NCBI GenBank assembly: GCA_020637675.1
Contig: JACKKD010000001.1
Span: 1,188,968-1,252,967, forward strand
Length of the DNA: 64,000 bases
Source: Paracoccaceae bacterium
Lineage (GTDB): Bacteria > Pseudomonadota > Alphaproteobacteria > Rhodobacterales > Rhodobacteraceae
Direction: 5' to 3'
Of the stretch, positions 25,657 to 36,392 are shown in pieces. The notes beneath the pieces were generated by a model. The model was not told the origin of the DNA, ran no database searches, and saw only the letters and a program-made list of their open reading frames with translations. Each line of letters begins with the position of its first letter. Within the stretch, counting starts at the first letter, position 1. The translations under genes were made by a program, and so were the position numbers.

Positions 25657-27383
25657 ACCGGAAGGCCCACGACGAAGCGGGCGCCGAGCGGTTCGGAGGT
25701 GATGTCGGCATCGGTGGGGCGGATATTCTCGGCCCAGATGACGCCGCCATGGGCCTCCACGATCTGCTTGGAGATCGCAAGCCCGAGCCCCGAATGCTCG
25801 CCGAACTGGCCCGGCGGCCGTTCGGAATAGAACCGCTTGAAGATCTTCGTCAGCGCCTGGTCGGGAATGCCGGGGCCGGTATCCTCGACCACGACGAGCA
25901 CGCGGTTCTCGCGCTTGCGCGCCCAGACCCTGACCGCGTCGCCTTCCTGGCAGAACGAGATCGCGTTGGTGATCAGGTTCACGAAGACCTGCGCCAGCCG
26001 GCCTTCGAGGCCGGTGATCACGATCGGTTCGGGCGGCAGGTCAGCGATGAAGTCGACGCCCTTTCCCTTCGCCTCATGGCCGAGATACTCCGAGAGGTTC
26101 GTGAGCATCTTCACGAGGTTGAAGGTTTCCTCCTCCTCCTTCACAAGCTCGCTGTCGAGCCGCGAGGCGTTGGAGATGTCGCTGACCAGCCTGTCGAGCC
26201 GGCGCACGTCATGGTCGATCACGTCGAGAAGCTTCTCGCGCTGCTCCTCCTTCTTGATCATGCGGAGCGAACCCACGGCGGAGCGGAGCGAGGCGAGCGG
26301 GTTCTTGATCTCGTGCGCCACGTCGGCCGCGAACTGTTCGTTCGACTCGATCCGCTCGTAGAGGGCCGCAACCATGCCGCGCATGGCCCCCGAGAGCCGC
26401 CCGATCTCGTCGGGGCGCGCGGTCAGGTCGGGGATGCGCACGCGGTTCGGCGACATCTTTCGGGCGTTCTTGTCGCGGCCAAGCTCGGCCGCCGCCGCGA
26501 GGTCGGAGAGCGGGTTGGCGATCGTCGAGGCAAGAACGAGGCTGAGGCCGATCGACACGATGATCGCGATGACGAACATCTGCAGGACCTGCTCGCGTTC
26601 CACCCGCACGAGCTGGTCGATCTCGCCCGCAACCGAGGTGATGGCCGCGACGCCGATCACCTGCCCGTCGTGCCGGATCGGCGTTGCCACGGTGAAGAGA
26701 GCATCGCCCGCCACGTCGCGCCCGGTGCGGATCTGGGTTTCGCCGGCAAGCGCCGAGGGCACCAGATCGCGCGCGAGACGCTCTCCGCCAAGGACGGGGT
26801 TCTGGGCGCTCTGCGGCGCGAGAAGGCTCGCGATGGTTTCCCAGATCGAGTTGAGGATGTCGGTGATGAGCGTGGAGCGGTGATCGAGCTGCAGGCCTGT
26901 CACACTCTCGCGCTCTGGCCGCTCCATCCCGACGGTCGACACCACGAGGTTTTCCTGGGTGTCGAAGACGTAGAGCTCTGCCCCGTCGGGCAGTTCGATG
27001 CCGCGCGCGACAGCATGCGCATCGATCCCGGCGCCGGTGGCGAGGTTGACCTGTGCGTTTTGAGGGGCCTGCGCCTCGAACACGTCGGCCACCAGTTGCG
27101 CCTCGGCGACAAGTCCGCTTTCGCGCTGCAGGACGAGACTGTCGCGGAACGGGTTGAGGTAGAGGACGCCCGCGACAAGTACGATCATCGCCATCAGGTT
27201 GAAGGTGATGATCTTCCGCGCCAGGGGCGAGCGGTTCAGGGAAATGAATCCCCGCCGCTCGCGTCCGGCCTTCAGCTCGGATTCCACGAACCCATCCGGC
27301 GCGGTCCAGTCCTCGCCCAGGACCACATCCGCCCGGCGAGCCTCAGTTCGGTCGCGCAAGTCGATCCTCGACGCCAGTGTCAT
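25653..27383 (-). CDS. chvG: Sensor histidine kinase ChvG
   Basis: A 576-residue membrane kinase. An N-terminal cytoplasmic piece leads to a first membrane span (about 58-80), a periplasmic sensor domain, a second span near 310, then a HAMP-like linker. The H-box DVAHEIKNPLASLRS has phospho-acceptor H357, and the ATPase boxes include FVNLITNAISF (N), DTGPGIPD (G1) and SGLGLAISKQIVEAHGG (G2). The ATG at 27381-27383 overlaps the chvI stop. ChvG/ExoS homologues control envelope and host-related or acid responses in alphaproteobacteria. Confidence 0.94.
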   Translation of the reverse strand: MTLASRIDLRDRTEARRADVVLGEDWTAPDGFVESELKAGRERRGFISLNRSPLARKIITFNLMAMIVLVAGVLYLNPFRDSLVLQRESGLVAEAQLVADVFEAQAPQNAQVNLATGAGIDAHAVARGIELPDGAELYVFDTQENLVVSTVGMERPERESVTGLQLDHRSTLITDILNSIWETIASLLAPQSAQNPVLGGERLARDLVPSALAGETQIRTGRDVAGDALFTVATPIRHDGQVIGVAAITSVAGEIDQLVRVEREQVLQMFVIAIIVSIGLSLVLASTIANPLSDLAAAAELGRDKNARKMSPNRVRIPDLTARPDEIGRLSGAMRGMVAALYERIESNEQFAADVAHEIKNPLASLRSAVGSLRMIKKEEQREKLLDVIDHDVRRLDRLVSDISNASRLDSELVKEEEETFNLVKMLTNLSEYLGHEAKGKGVDFIADLPPEPIVITGLEGRLAQVFVNLITNAISFCQEGDAVRVWARKRENRVLVVVEDTGPGIPDQALTKIFKRFYSERPPGQFGEHSGLGLAISKQIVEAHGGVIWAENIRPTDADITSEPLGARFVVGLPV

Positions 27384-28081
27384 TCTTCGTTGTAGCGATA
27401 CCCGATACCATAGAGGGTTTCGATCGCCGAGAAATCGTCGTCGACGGTGCGCATCTTCTTTCTCAGCCGCTTGATATGGCTGTCGATGGTGCGGTCGTCG
27501 ACATAGACCTGATCGTCGTAGGCCACGTCCATAAGCTGGTCGCGGCTCTTCACGAAGCCGGGACGCTGGGCGAGCGCCTGCAGAAGAAGGAATTCGGTGA
27601 CGGTCAGCGCGACGTCCTTGCCCTTCCACATCACCGAATGGCGCAAGGGGTCCATCGTCAGCGAGCCGCGCACCATGACCTTGGTTTCCTCGGTCGTCGC
27701 GACCTCTCCCGTCGCGATGGCCTCCTGCCGGCGCAGGAGCGCACGTATGCGCTCGACCAGGAGCCGCTGCGAGAAGGGCTTCTTCACATAGTCGTCCGCC
27801 CCCATCCGGAGCCCGAGCACCTCGTCGATCTCGTCATCCTTCGAGGTCAGGAAGATGACCGGCATCGAGGTCTTCTGGCGCAGGCGCTGCAGAAGCTCCA
27901 TCCCGTCCATGCGCGGCATCTTGATATCCAGCACCGCCATGTCCGGCAGGCGCTTGGTGAAGGCGTCGAGCGCGGCCTGGCCATCGTTGTAGGTCTCGAC
28001 CTCGTACCCTTCCGCTTCGAGCGTCATGGATACGGAGGTCAGGATGTTCCGGTCGTCATCGACGAGTGCGATCCTCGACAT
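27380..28081 (-). CDS. chvI: Response regulator ChvI (OmpR/PhoB family)
   Basis: A 233-residue two-domain regulator. The receiver domain has the acidic pair D8-D9, the phosphorylated D52 in VLDIKMPRMDG, and the K in YVKKPFS. The C-terminal winged helix ends with RTIDSHIKRLRKKMR. It is the first gene of a seven-gene operon with overlapping stop/start codons and is divergent from pckA. In Rhizobiales chvI and pckA are also neighbours, which supports the name. Confidence 0.95.
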   Translation of the reverse strand: MSRIALVDDDRNILTSVSMTLEAEGYEVETYNDGQAALDAFTKRLPDMAVLDIKMPRMDGMELLQRLRQKTSMPVIFLTSKDDEIDEVLGLRMGADDYVKKPFSQRLLVERIRALLRRQEAIATGEVATTEETKVMVRGSLTMDPLRHSVMWKGKDVALTVTEFLLLQALAQRPGFVKSRDQLMDVAYDDQVYVDDRTIDSHIKRLRKKMRTVDDDFSAIETLYGIGYRYNEE

Positions 28082-28456
28082 GTGGGCTTCCTCGTTCTGC
28101 TCTCGTTTGTCTTTATTTTCCCGGCATTGTCCATTTTCCGCGAGCCGGAAGCAACTGCTATGTGCGAATCGGACCCGCTGGCCGAATCAGATCGCGCGAA
28201 AAAACCGAAGCTTTGACTAATTTGTCTCACTGCGCCCCATCGTTCACGTTTCAACGCCCGGTCGCGCAATTTGATTGCGCTAACCCGCCGATGGTGGCGC
28301 TAACCGAAACAAAGCCTTCTATTCCAAGCTTCTGAGCGCATGATATAGCGGCCTCACCACCCCCGTTCCGGGGAGGGTGGCCGGCGTCCCGGATCTCCGG
28401 GACGTTATCCTTTGAACCTGAGGTAAGCCGCACGCTGCGGCGACGGGAGCATGAAC
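28082..28456. promoter_or_regulatory. 375-bp divergent regulatory region chvI / pckA, with structured pckA leader
   Basis: No gene is seen. The pckA-proximal part shows three possible hairpins: CCACCC/GGGTGG with a long loop around 28357-28380, a near-perfect palindrome GTCCCGGA-TC-TCCGGGAC (28386-28403), and GCCGCA-CGC-TGCGGC (28427-28441). The last ends 4 bp before GGGAG, the pckA ribosome site. Between them lies TCCTTTGAACCTGAGGTAA (28408-28426), which resembles the TPP-riboswitch core but without its other boxes. It may be an RNA leader controlling pckA. Confidence 0.5.
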
Positions 28457-30055
<1,599 letters not shown>

Positions 30056-30080
30056 GGCCGGGACAGGTCCAGGAAAGGCA

Positions 30081-30104
30081 AGGGGCCGCCTTCGGGCGGC
30101 CCTT
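30081..30104 (+). terminator. Intrinsic terminator of pckA
   Basis: A 10-bp stem (30081-30090 with 30095-30104, one G-U pair) closed by a TTCG tetraloop, 25 bp after the pckA stop. It also faces the convergent TSUP gene. Confidence 0.8.
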
Positions 30105-30109
30105 CCGAT

Positions 30110-30868
30110 TCAGAAGGCGAGCGCCCGTCGCACCAGGTTGAACCCGGTCAGCACGAGGAGGACCAGCGTCCAGCGGCGCAAGCGCACCGCATCGAGCCGG
30201 TCCTGCAGCCGGAACCCGGCCCAGAGACCGATCATCGCTGGCACGACCATCGCCGCCGAAAGCGGCAGGGTCGCGCCATTGAGCACGCCGGAGGTCAGGT
30301 GCGCCACCGTCAGCGACACCGCCCCGATCAGGAAGACGACGCCCTGAACCCGCACGGTTTCCGCCTTTCCCGCCCCGATGGACAGCAGGTAGACGATCAG
30401 CGGCGGACCCCAGATGCCGGAAATCCCGCCATAGAGCCCGCCGATGACGCCCAGAACCGTCTCGACCCGCGCCCGGTGCTCGATCCGGATGGCGAGGCTG
30501 CGGCCTGCGAGTTGCCAAAGGGCGAAGAGGAGGATCGGCCCGCCGAGGAGGAGGTACATCACCGCCTGGGGAATCGCCGTCACGAACTGCGCCGAGAGAA
30601 CGAGGAAGACGACGACCATGGCAATGTGGCGACGGTAGGCGACCGTGCTCTCCCAGGCGGCCCGCCAGCCCTGGCGGAAGGCCTGGGCGATGTTGGTGAA
30701 GAGCGTCGGAAGGATCAGGAGCGCGAGGGCCACTTCCGCCGGCAGGAACGAGCCGAAGGCGGACATCATGATCATCGGCATTGCGAAGCCCACCGCGCCC
30801 TTCACGAAGCCTGCGACGAGCGTCACCGCCGTCGCCATCCCGATCTGCCAGAGGTCCAGCCCGAACAT
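30110..30868 (-). CDS. TSUP family (TauE/SafE) permease
   Basis: A 252-residue inner-membrane protein with about eight hydrophobic segments and two TSUP repeats: GFVKGAVGFAMPMIMMSAFG near the start and GGLYGGISGIWGPPLIVYLL in the second half. TSUP proteins export or import sulfite, sulfoacetate or other organosulfur anions; the substrate here is unknown. The frame is open another 39 codons upstream, but the ATG at 30866-30868 begins the first membrane span and follows GAAGGGGACGGG. It is divergent from mcd. Confidence 0.88.
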   Translation of the reverse strand: MFGLDLWQIGMATAVTLVAGFVKGAVGFAMPMIMMSAFGSFLPAEVALALLILPTLFTNIAQAFRQGWRAAWESTVAYRRHIAMVVVFLVLSAQFVTAIPQAVMYLLLGGPILLFALWQLAGRSLAIRIEHRARVETVLGVIGGLYGGISGIWGPPLIVYLLSIGAGKAETVRVQGVVFLIGAVSLTVAHLTSGVLNGATLPLSAAMVVPAMIGLWAGFRLQDRLDAVRLRRWTLVLLVLTGFNLVRRALAF

Positions 30869-30947
30869 CCCGTCCCCTTCCCGCCACCGCTCATATCCGG
30901 TTCGCCGGACAGGCGGCAGGGTGAATATGCCGGCGACACATTCGTTC

Positions 30948-30985
30948 CGCTGCAATGCCGGAAACGAATTAATATTGCGCTGCAA
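30948..30985 (+). promoter_or_regulatory. Repeated TGCAA-type motif upstream of mcd
   Basis: CGCTGCAA occurs twice, at 30948-30955 and 30978-30985, exactly 30 bp apart. The second is part of a perfect inverted repeat TTGC-GCT-GCAA (30975-30985). It lies about 48 bp upstream of the mcd start. ScfR-family regulators of assimilatory pathways (RamB, PccR) are reported to bind TTGCAA-like sites, so it may be such an operator; unproven. Confidence 0.4.
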
Positions 30986-31032
30986 CTGCGAAGTGGCTAG
31001 GACGGTGCGACCGCAGAACGAGGAGCCGATTC

Positions 31033-32706
31033 ATGGCGCATGACGGGGCCGAAATGCCGAAGACCGCGATCCTTCCGGAGCTTCTTTCGCTGGCCGAGGC
31101 GGCGCTGTCGCCCGTCAAGGCACTTCTGGCCGGGGCGCAGGCAGGTCTGCGGAGGGCCGTGGACACCGGCGGCAAGGTCTCCGGCGCGGAACTGGAGGCG
31201 CGGCAATTCGAGGCCCACGCGCTCTCCTGGCTCGCGACCTACGTCGAATCGCTCCGTCAGCTCCGCGCCTGGGCGGGCCGGATCGCGGAGGCGGGCAGCT
31301 TCGGCGAGATGGAGAGCCTGATCCTGCAGATCGGCTTCGGCGAATACCTCGCCCAGATCGCCGGGGGCATTCCCATGAGCCAGGGCGAGGTGGCGCGGCT
31401 GGCCGACCTCGGGCTCTCGTGGACGCCCGAGGGTGCCGCGGCGACACTCATCGCCAAAGGCAACACGCCCGCGGCGCGTGCCCGCCTCGTCGCGCTGATG
31501 CGCCAGAACCACGGGCGCGCGACCTTCGGCGCGACCGGCCTCGATGGCGATCTGGAGATGATCCGCGACCAGTTCCGCCGCTACGCCGAGGCGCGCGTCG
31601 TGCCCCATGCGCACGACTGGCACCTGAAGGACGAACTCATCCCGATGGAGGTGATCCGCGAACTGGCGGAACTCGGCGTCTTCGGCCTGACGATCCCGGA
31701 GGAATTCGGCGGACTCGGCCTTTCCAAGGCGTCGATGGTCGTCGTGTCCGAGGAGCTGAGCCGCGGCTATATCGGCGTCGGCAGCCTCGGGACACGCAGC
31801 GAGATCGCGGCCGAGCTGATCCTTTGCGGCGGCACGCCGGAGCAGAAGGCGCAGTGGCTGCCGAAACTGGCGTCCGGGGAAATCCTGCCGACGGCCGTCT
31901 TCACGGAGCCGAACACGGGCTCCGACCTCGGCTCCTTGCGCACCCGCGCGATAAGGGTTGGCGATGACTGGGAGATTACCGGCAACAAGACCTGGATCAC
32001 CCATGCCGCCCGCACCCATGTTATGACCCTTCTGGCGCGCACCGACCCGGCGACGACAGACTATCGCGGCCTGTCGATGTTCCTCGCCGAAAAGACCCCC
32101 GGCACGGATGAGGCCCCCTTCCCCACCTCCGGCATGACCGGAGGCGAGATCGGGGTTCTGGGCTACCGGGGCATGAAGGAATACGAACTGGGCTTCGACG
32201 GCTTCCGGGTGAAGGGCGAAAACCTCCTTGGCGGGGTCGAAGGCCAGGGCTTCAAGCAGTTGATGCAGACCTTCGAGAGCGCCCGCATCCAGACTGCCGC
32301 CCGCGCCATCGGCGTGGCACAGTCGGCGCTGGAGGCCGGCATGAAATACGCCGAGGACCGCAAGCAGTTCGGCAAGAGCCTGATCGAGTTTCCCCGTGTA
32401 GCCGGCAAGCTCGCCATGATGGCGGTGGAAATCATGATCGCCCGGCAGCTGACCTACCACTCGGCATGGCAGAAGGACCACGAGCACCGCTGCGACCTGG
32501 AAGCCGGGATGGCGAAGCTTCTCGGTGCCCGTGTCGCCTGGGCGGCGGCAGACAACGCGCTGCAGATCCACGGCGGCAACGGGTTCGCGCTGGAATACCG
32601 GATCAGCCGCATCCTCTGCGATGCGCGCATCCTCAACATCTTCGAAGGTGCGGCGGAGATTCAGGCGCAGGTGATCGCGCGGCGTCTTCTCGACGGCGCG
32701 AACTGA
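31033..32706 (+). CDS. mcd: (2S)-methylsuccinyl-CoA dehydrogenase (acyl-CoA dehydrogenase family)
   Basis: A 557-residue acyl-CoA dehydrogenase with an N-terminal extension of about 165 residues before the usual fold (starting near DLEMIRDQFRRYAEARVVPH). That extension is the hallmark of Mcd, which oxidises (2S)-methylsuccinyl-CoA to mesaconyl-CoA in the ethylmalonyl-CoA pathway. FAD-site segments are FTEPNTGSDLGSLRT and GNKTWITHAA. The catalytic base is E538 in IFEGAAEIQ. EtfAB (19-20.8 kb) is the likely electron acceptor. The name rests on architecture; another long-chain ACAD is the alternative. Confidence 0.87.
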   Translation: MAHDGAEMPKTAILPELLSLAEAALSPVKALLAGAQAGLRRAVDTGGKVSGAELEARQFEAHALSWLATYVESLRQLRAWAGRIAEAGSFGEMESLILQIGFGEYLAQIAGGIPMSQGEVARLADLGLSWTPEGAAATLIAKGNTPAARARLVALMRQNHGRATFGATGLDGDLEMIRDQFRRYAEARVVPHAHDWHLKDELIPMEVIRELAELGVFGLTIPEEFGGLGLSKASMVVVSEELSRGYIGVGSLGTRSEIAAELILCGGTPEQKAQWLPKLASGEILPTAVFTEPNTGSDLGSLRTRAIRVGDDWEITGNKTWITHAARTHVMTLLARTDPATTDYRGLSMFLAEKTPGTDEAPFPTSGMTGGEIGVLGYRGMKEYELGFDGFRVKGENLLGGVEGQGFKQLMQTFESARIQTAARAIGVAQSALEAGMKYAEDRKQFGKSLIEFPRVAGKLAMMAVEIMIARQLTYHSAWQKDHEHRCDLEAGMAKLLGARVAWAAADNALQIHGGNGFALEYRISRILCDARILNIFEGAAEIQAQVIARRLLDGAN

Positions 32707-32769
32707 CGCGGGGGCGGATTGGCCGGCAGGTCGGCCTGTGGCATCCTTGGCCCCGGATGGAGGCGCGCG

Positions 32770-33784
32770 ATGTCACAAGACTCCCCGGTTCTCGTCACCG
32801 GCGCCAGCGGCTTTCTGGCCAAGCACATCGTTCTCGCGCTGCTGCGCGGAGGCCGGGCGGTTCGGGCATCGCTGCGCGATCCGGCACGGGCGGCCGAGGT
32901 CCGGCAGGCGGTGCTGCCGCATCTGCCGGCGGGGGCCGAGCGCGGTCTGTCCTTCGTGACGCTCGACCTGACCCGGAACGAGGGCTGGCGGGAGGCCATG
33001 GCCGGCGCCGCGGCGCTGATCCACACCGCCTCGCCCTTCCCGATCGCCCGGCCGAAGGACACGGAGGCGGTGACCCGTGCCGCTGTAGGGGGCACCCGGC
33101 GCGCTTGATGCCGCGGCGGCGTCCGGCGTCGGCCGGGCGATCCTTACCTCATCGACCGTCGCGGTCATCGGCCGGTGGCGCGAAGGGCATGTCCATACCG
33201 AGGCGGACTGGGCCGACGCGGACGGCCCGCCCGCGAGCACCTATGCGCGATCGAAGGTCATGGCCGAGCGCACGGCCTGGGAGATCGCGGGGCGCGAGGG
33301 GCTCGCGCTCACCGCGATCAACCCGGCCTTCATCCTCGGGCCACCGCTCGACAGCCACTTCGGCACCTCGATCGGACTCGTCCGGCGCGTCCTGAAGGGG
33401 CGCGACCCGCTGGTGCCACGGCTGGGCTTTCCCGTCGTCGACGTGCGCGACGTGGCCCTTGCGCATCTTCGCGCGCTCGCCATGCCGGAAACGGCCGGCG
33501 AGCGCTTCATCGCCGCCGCGGGTTCGTTATGGTTGACGGACTGGGGGCGCATCCTCAAGCGGCGCTGGCCGGACCGGCGGATGCCGACCCGCGCCGCGCC
33601 AAAACCGCTCCTCAGGCTCCTCGCGCTCTTCGACCGGGAAATCCGCGCCTCCCTGCCGGGCGTCGGCTACCGCGAAGAGGTCTCGGCCGACAAGGCGCGA
33701 AGCCTTCTCGGCATCGACTTCATCACGCCCGATCGAGCGCTTGTCGCCGCGGCGGAGGTGCTAGTGGCGCGCGGGCTGGCCTGA
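32770..33784 (+). pseudogene. NAD-dependent epimerase/dehydratase (DFR-like), frameshifted
   Basis: Two open frames together make one SDR-extended protein of about 337 residues. The 5' part (32770-33108) has the cofactor loop VTGASGFLAKHIV and ends with AVGGTRRA then TGA. The 3' part is in the next frame: LDAAAASGVGRAILTSSTVA, then YARSK with the catalytic Tyr and Lys, and GPPLDSHFG. The break is a net +1 or -2 shift near 33086-33105; a 2-bp loss from a GCGCGC run best restores the family sequence GTRRALDAAA. It could be a sequencing error, because both halves look intact. Confidence 0.82.
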
Positions 33785-33824
33785 GCGCAGGCACCGGGCG
33801 CGCCAATCCGACGGTCGGACGCCA

Positions 33825-35054
33825 TCACGACCTGACGGGGCGCGGACGCGCGCCGCGCGGCGCGCCAAGACGGGGATGCAGCCGCCCGGCCACCGTCGCC
33901 ATGACGCCGAGGCCGGCAGCACAGGCGACGAACACGCCCGCCACCGGCGCGACGAGCAGCACGAGCCATGCCGCGCCCGGCGTGACGATTCCTGAAACGT
34001 CGCGGAAGCTGGAATAGACCGCGGCCATCTCGGTCCGTTCGGCCGGTTTCACCGCCATCAGGAACGGCAGGCCGCCGAAGGTGTCGAGCATGACGAGAAA
34101 GACCGACCCTGCCAGCAGCGCCAGGACAGCGACCGGCGGCCAGACCTGCCCGAATCCGGCGAGCGCGAAGCACAGCGCCGCCCAGCCGAAGGCCGCGCGC
34201 ACCGCGCGCCGCAACCCACGACCGCGCATCCAGCGCATGATGAAGGGCGCGGAAAGGAGGAGCGCGTTGGAAACGGAGAAGGCGACGCTCGCCACGCGGT
34301 CGCCAAGCCCCGCCTCGATGCAGAACATCGGCAGGTAGACGACATAGACCCACCATCCCGACGAGCGAAAGACCGCGAAGGACCAGCCCGAGATCAGTCG
34401 CGGCTGGCGGAAGAAGCGGCCGAGGTAGGCCAATGGGTTGGGCGCCGGCGCGCGGGCACGTGTGATGAGCCTTCCGTTGCCGAGCCGGAGATACCAGAAG
34501 GTCGCGAGCAGGAGCACCGCGAAGCCGATCGCCATCAGGAATGGCATCGCCGGCCACCACTTCCAGAGGAACACCCCGGCCATCGGCCCGATGGCCCAGG
34601 ACAGGCCGCTGTAGAGGAGTTTCTGCGTCTCCACCCGGCCAAGCTCATGGCGTGCGATGAAATCCATGATGTAGGCATTGGTGCAGATGAAGACGGTGAC
34701 AGTGGCGAAGTTCGCCAGCACCATGGCGACCGGCGTCGCCACCGCCCCCCCCCGCATCGCCAGAAGCGCGCCTGCGAAATAGAAGCTCGCGCCAAGCGTA
34801 TAGAGCCAGCGCCGGGGGATGCGCCGGTTGAGCCAGGGAACCATCAGCCCCCAGGAAAGCGAGGCGATGCCGGCGGCGAAATAGACGAGGCTGACACGCG
34901 CGGCGTTCTCGCCCAGCGACTGATACATCACGAGCGGCCAGACCGAGACGAGCGTCCCCCTCAGCGAGGCTTCGATCCCCGCGAGAACTGCGAAACCGGT
35001 CACGCCCGGCGTGGGCGCGTGCCGCAGATAGTCGGGGATGTAGCGGCTGATCAT
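33825..35054 (-). CDS. MFS transporter
   Basis: A 409-residue protein with about twelve membrane spans. Early signals are GTLVSVWPLVMYQSLGENAARVSLVYF, and the loop after span 2 carries RRIPRRWL, an MFS loop 2-3 variant. The second half has a central loop with RARAPAPNPLAYLGRFF. A substrate cannot be assigned. A start at 35073-35075 is possible, but the ATG at 35052-35054 follows GAGAGGTTCC and is preferred. It is convergent with the damaged epimerase gene and 78 bp downstream of recO. Confidence 0.85.
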   Translation of the reverse strand: MISRYIPDYLRHAPTPGVTGFAVLAGIEASLRGTLVSVWPLVMYQSLGENAARVSLVYFAAGIASLSWGLMVPWLNRRIPRRWLYTLGASFYFAGALLAMRGGAVATPVAMVLANFATVTVFICTNAYIMDFIARHELGRVETQKLLYSGLSWAIGPMAGVFLWKWWPAMPFLMAIGFAVLLLATFWYLRLGNGRLITRARAPAPNPLAYLGRFFRQPRLISGWSFAVFRSSGWWVYVVYLPMFCIEAGLGDRVASVAFSVSNALLLSAPFIMRWMRGRGLRRAVRAAFGWAALCFALAGFGQVWPPVAVLALLAGSVFLVMLDTFGGLPFLMAVKPAERTEMAAVYSSFRDVSGIVTPGAAWLVLLVAPVAGVFVACAAGLGVMATVAGRLHPRLGAPRGARPRPVRS

Positions 35055-35132
35055 GGAACCTCTCGTCCGAGACATCGCCCGGCGCCCGGCAGGGCGTCTG
35101 AGACAATTCCGACAGGGCGCGTCGGATTGGAC

Positions 35133-35855
35133 TCATCCCGCGCGGGCGATGAGCGCCGCGAAGCGGCGCCGCGCCTCGGGCATCGGCCGCGACCCGAGGT
35201 CGGGAAAGAGCCGGTGTTCGAGGAAATGCCCCGTGGTCCGGAGCGCCGATGCGAGTTCGTCCGCACCCGCCGGACCCTGGCCGAGGAGGCAGGGAGGCAG
35301 CGGCAGGAGCCGGTCGGCCCATGGCCCCGCCGCGCCGCGCGCCACCGCACGGCCGGTCTTCGGGCTGACGAAGGCGAGGTCGTCGCGGACGCCCGTGACG
35401 GCGCAGGACGACAGGTCCAGCCCGTAGCCGAGGTCCTCGAGAAGGCCGAGTTCCCAGCGGACATAGGCAAGCGGCCAGTCCGGACCCTCGCCCAGCCGGT
35501 CGAGCAGGCCGATCGTGGCGGCGTAGAGCCCCGGATGCGGCTCGCGTTCCGGGAGCGCGGTGTGAAGGAGCGCGCAGACCGCGTTCAGCGCCGCAAGCGC
35601 GTCGCGATCGCCGAGAAGCGCGGCGCGTGAGCGCAGCGGCTCCACCGTAAAGGTGCCGATATGGTCTTCGAGCCGCGCCCGCCACGTCAGGTCGAGTTGC
35701 ACCCCCGGTTGCAGCATCGGCGCGAGCCTGCGCGAGGCGCCGCCCGGCACGACCCCGGCATGACGGCCATGCCCGGGCGTGAAGACCTCGATGATGGCGG
35801 CACTCTCGCCGTGCCGCCTCACTGCCAGAAGCGCGCCTTCGTCCCGCCAGTCCAT
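35133..35855 (-). CDS. recO: DNA repair protein RecO
   Basis: A 240-residue RecO, which helps load RecA on gapped DNA with RecR. The N-terminal OB-fold shows MDWRDEGALLAVRRHGESAA and FTPGHGRHAGVVPGGASRR. The C-terminal helical domain includes RWELGLLEDLGYGLDLSSCAVTG; the rest of the four-Cys zinc site is not obvious. The ATG at 35853-35855 is preceded by GGAGGAAAGG. It completes the era-DUF1491-recO order. Confidence 0.93.
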   Translation of the reverse strand: MDWRDEGALLAVRRHGESAAIIEVFTPGHGRHAGVVPGGASRRLAPMLQPGVQLDLTWRARLEDHIGTFTVEPLRSRAALLGDRDALAALNAVCALLHTALPEREPHPGLYAATIGLLDRLGEGPDWPLAYVRWELGLLEDLGYGLDLSSCAVTGVRDDLAFVSPKTGRAVARGAAGPWADRLLPLPPCLLGQGPAGADELASALRTTGHFLEHRLFPDLGSRPMPEARRRFAALIARAG

Positions 35856-35957
35856 GCCTTTCCTCCGGGCGCGAATATCGGCCGCGCCACCTGCGATGTC
35901 CACCGGCGGCCGGCGCGCAAGCCCGCCGGAAGCGTTGCTGGCCGACCAGGACGAGGG

Positions 35958-36293
35958 TCAGTCGGCAAGCCCCTCCTCGTCAAGAAGGGTCCGCCCCTCG
36001 CGGCTCTCGACCTCGATCACCCAGAGATCGGGGTCCGTCCGCCGCTGGCGCGCGACGGCGGCATCCACCTCGGCCTCGGCCCCCTCGGCGAGAACGATCC
36101 AGGCGCGCCCGCCGGTCATCAGGTCGACGCTGCGCTGAAAGAGCCGCGCCCGGCCGTCGAGCGTGGCGAGCTTCACGAGGACCGCGCCCGCCGTCGGATC
36201 GCCCCGCGCGGTGACATAGGCCGGCAGATGCGCCGCCTGGAGCCGTGCAAGATAGGCGCGGACCCAGAAGTCCGCGGTGAGCCGCGCGGTCAT
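35958..36293 (-). CDS. DUF1491 family protein
   Basis: A 111-residue cytoplasmic protein matching the DUF1491 family of alphaproteobacteria: ARLTADFWVRAYLARLQ, then GAVLVKLATLDG, RARLFQRSVDLMTG and the C-terminal DPDLWVIEVESREGRTLL. The function is not known. It lies between era and recO, its usual place, and is probably co-transcribed with them. Confidence 0.88.
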   Translation of the reverse strand: MTARLTADFWVRAYLARLQAAHLPAYVTARGDPTAGAVLVKLATLDGRARLFQRSVDLMTGGRAWIVLAEGAEAEVDAAVARQRRTDPDLWVIEVESREGRTLLDEEGLAD

Positions 36294-36392
36294 GCCCCCA
36301 GGCTTTCATTGTGGCGGCAAATACTCCCGCCGGAGGCTCCCGCAGGCTCCGCCCGCGCAAGGGCCCGGACGTGGCGCGGCGCGCAGGTGAGG

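Noticed and set aside
28357..28450. TPP riboswitch upstream of pckA
   Set aside because: Only the CCTTTGAACCTGA core matches; CTGAGA and the expected helices are absent and pckA is not a thiamine gene. Kept only as an unusual leader.
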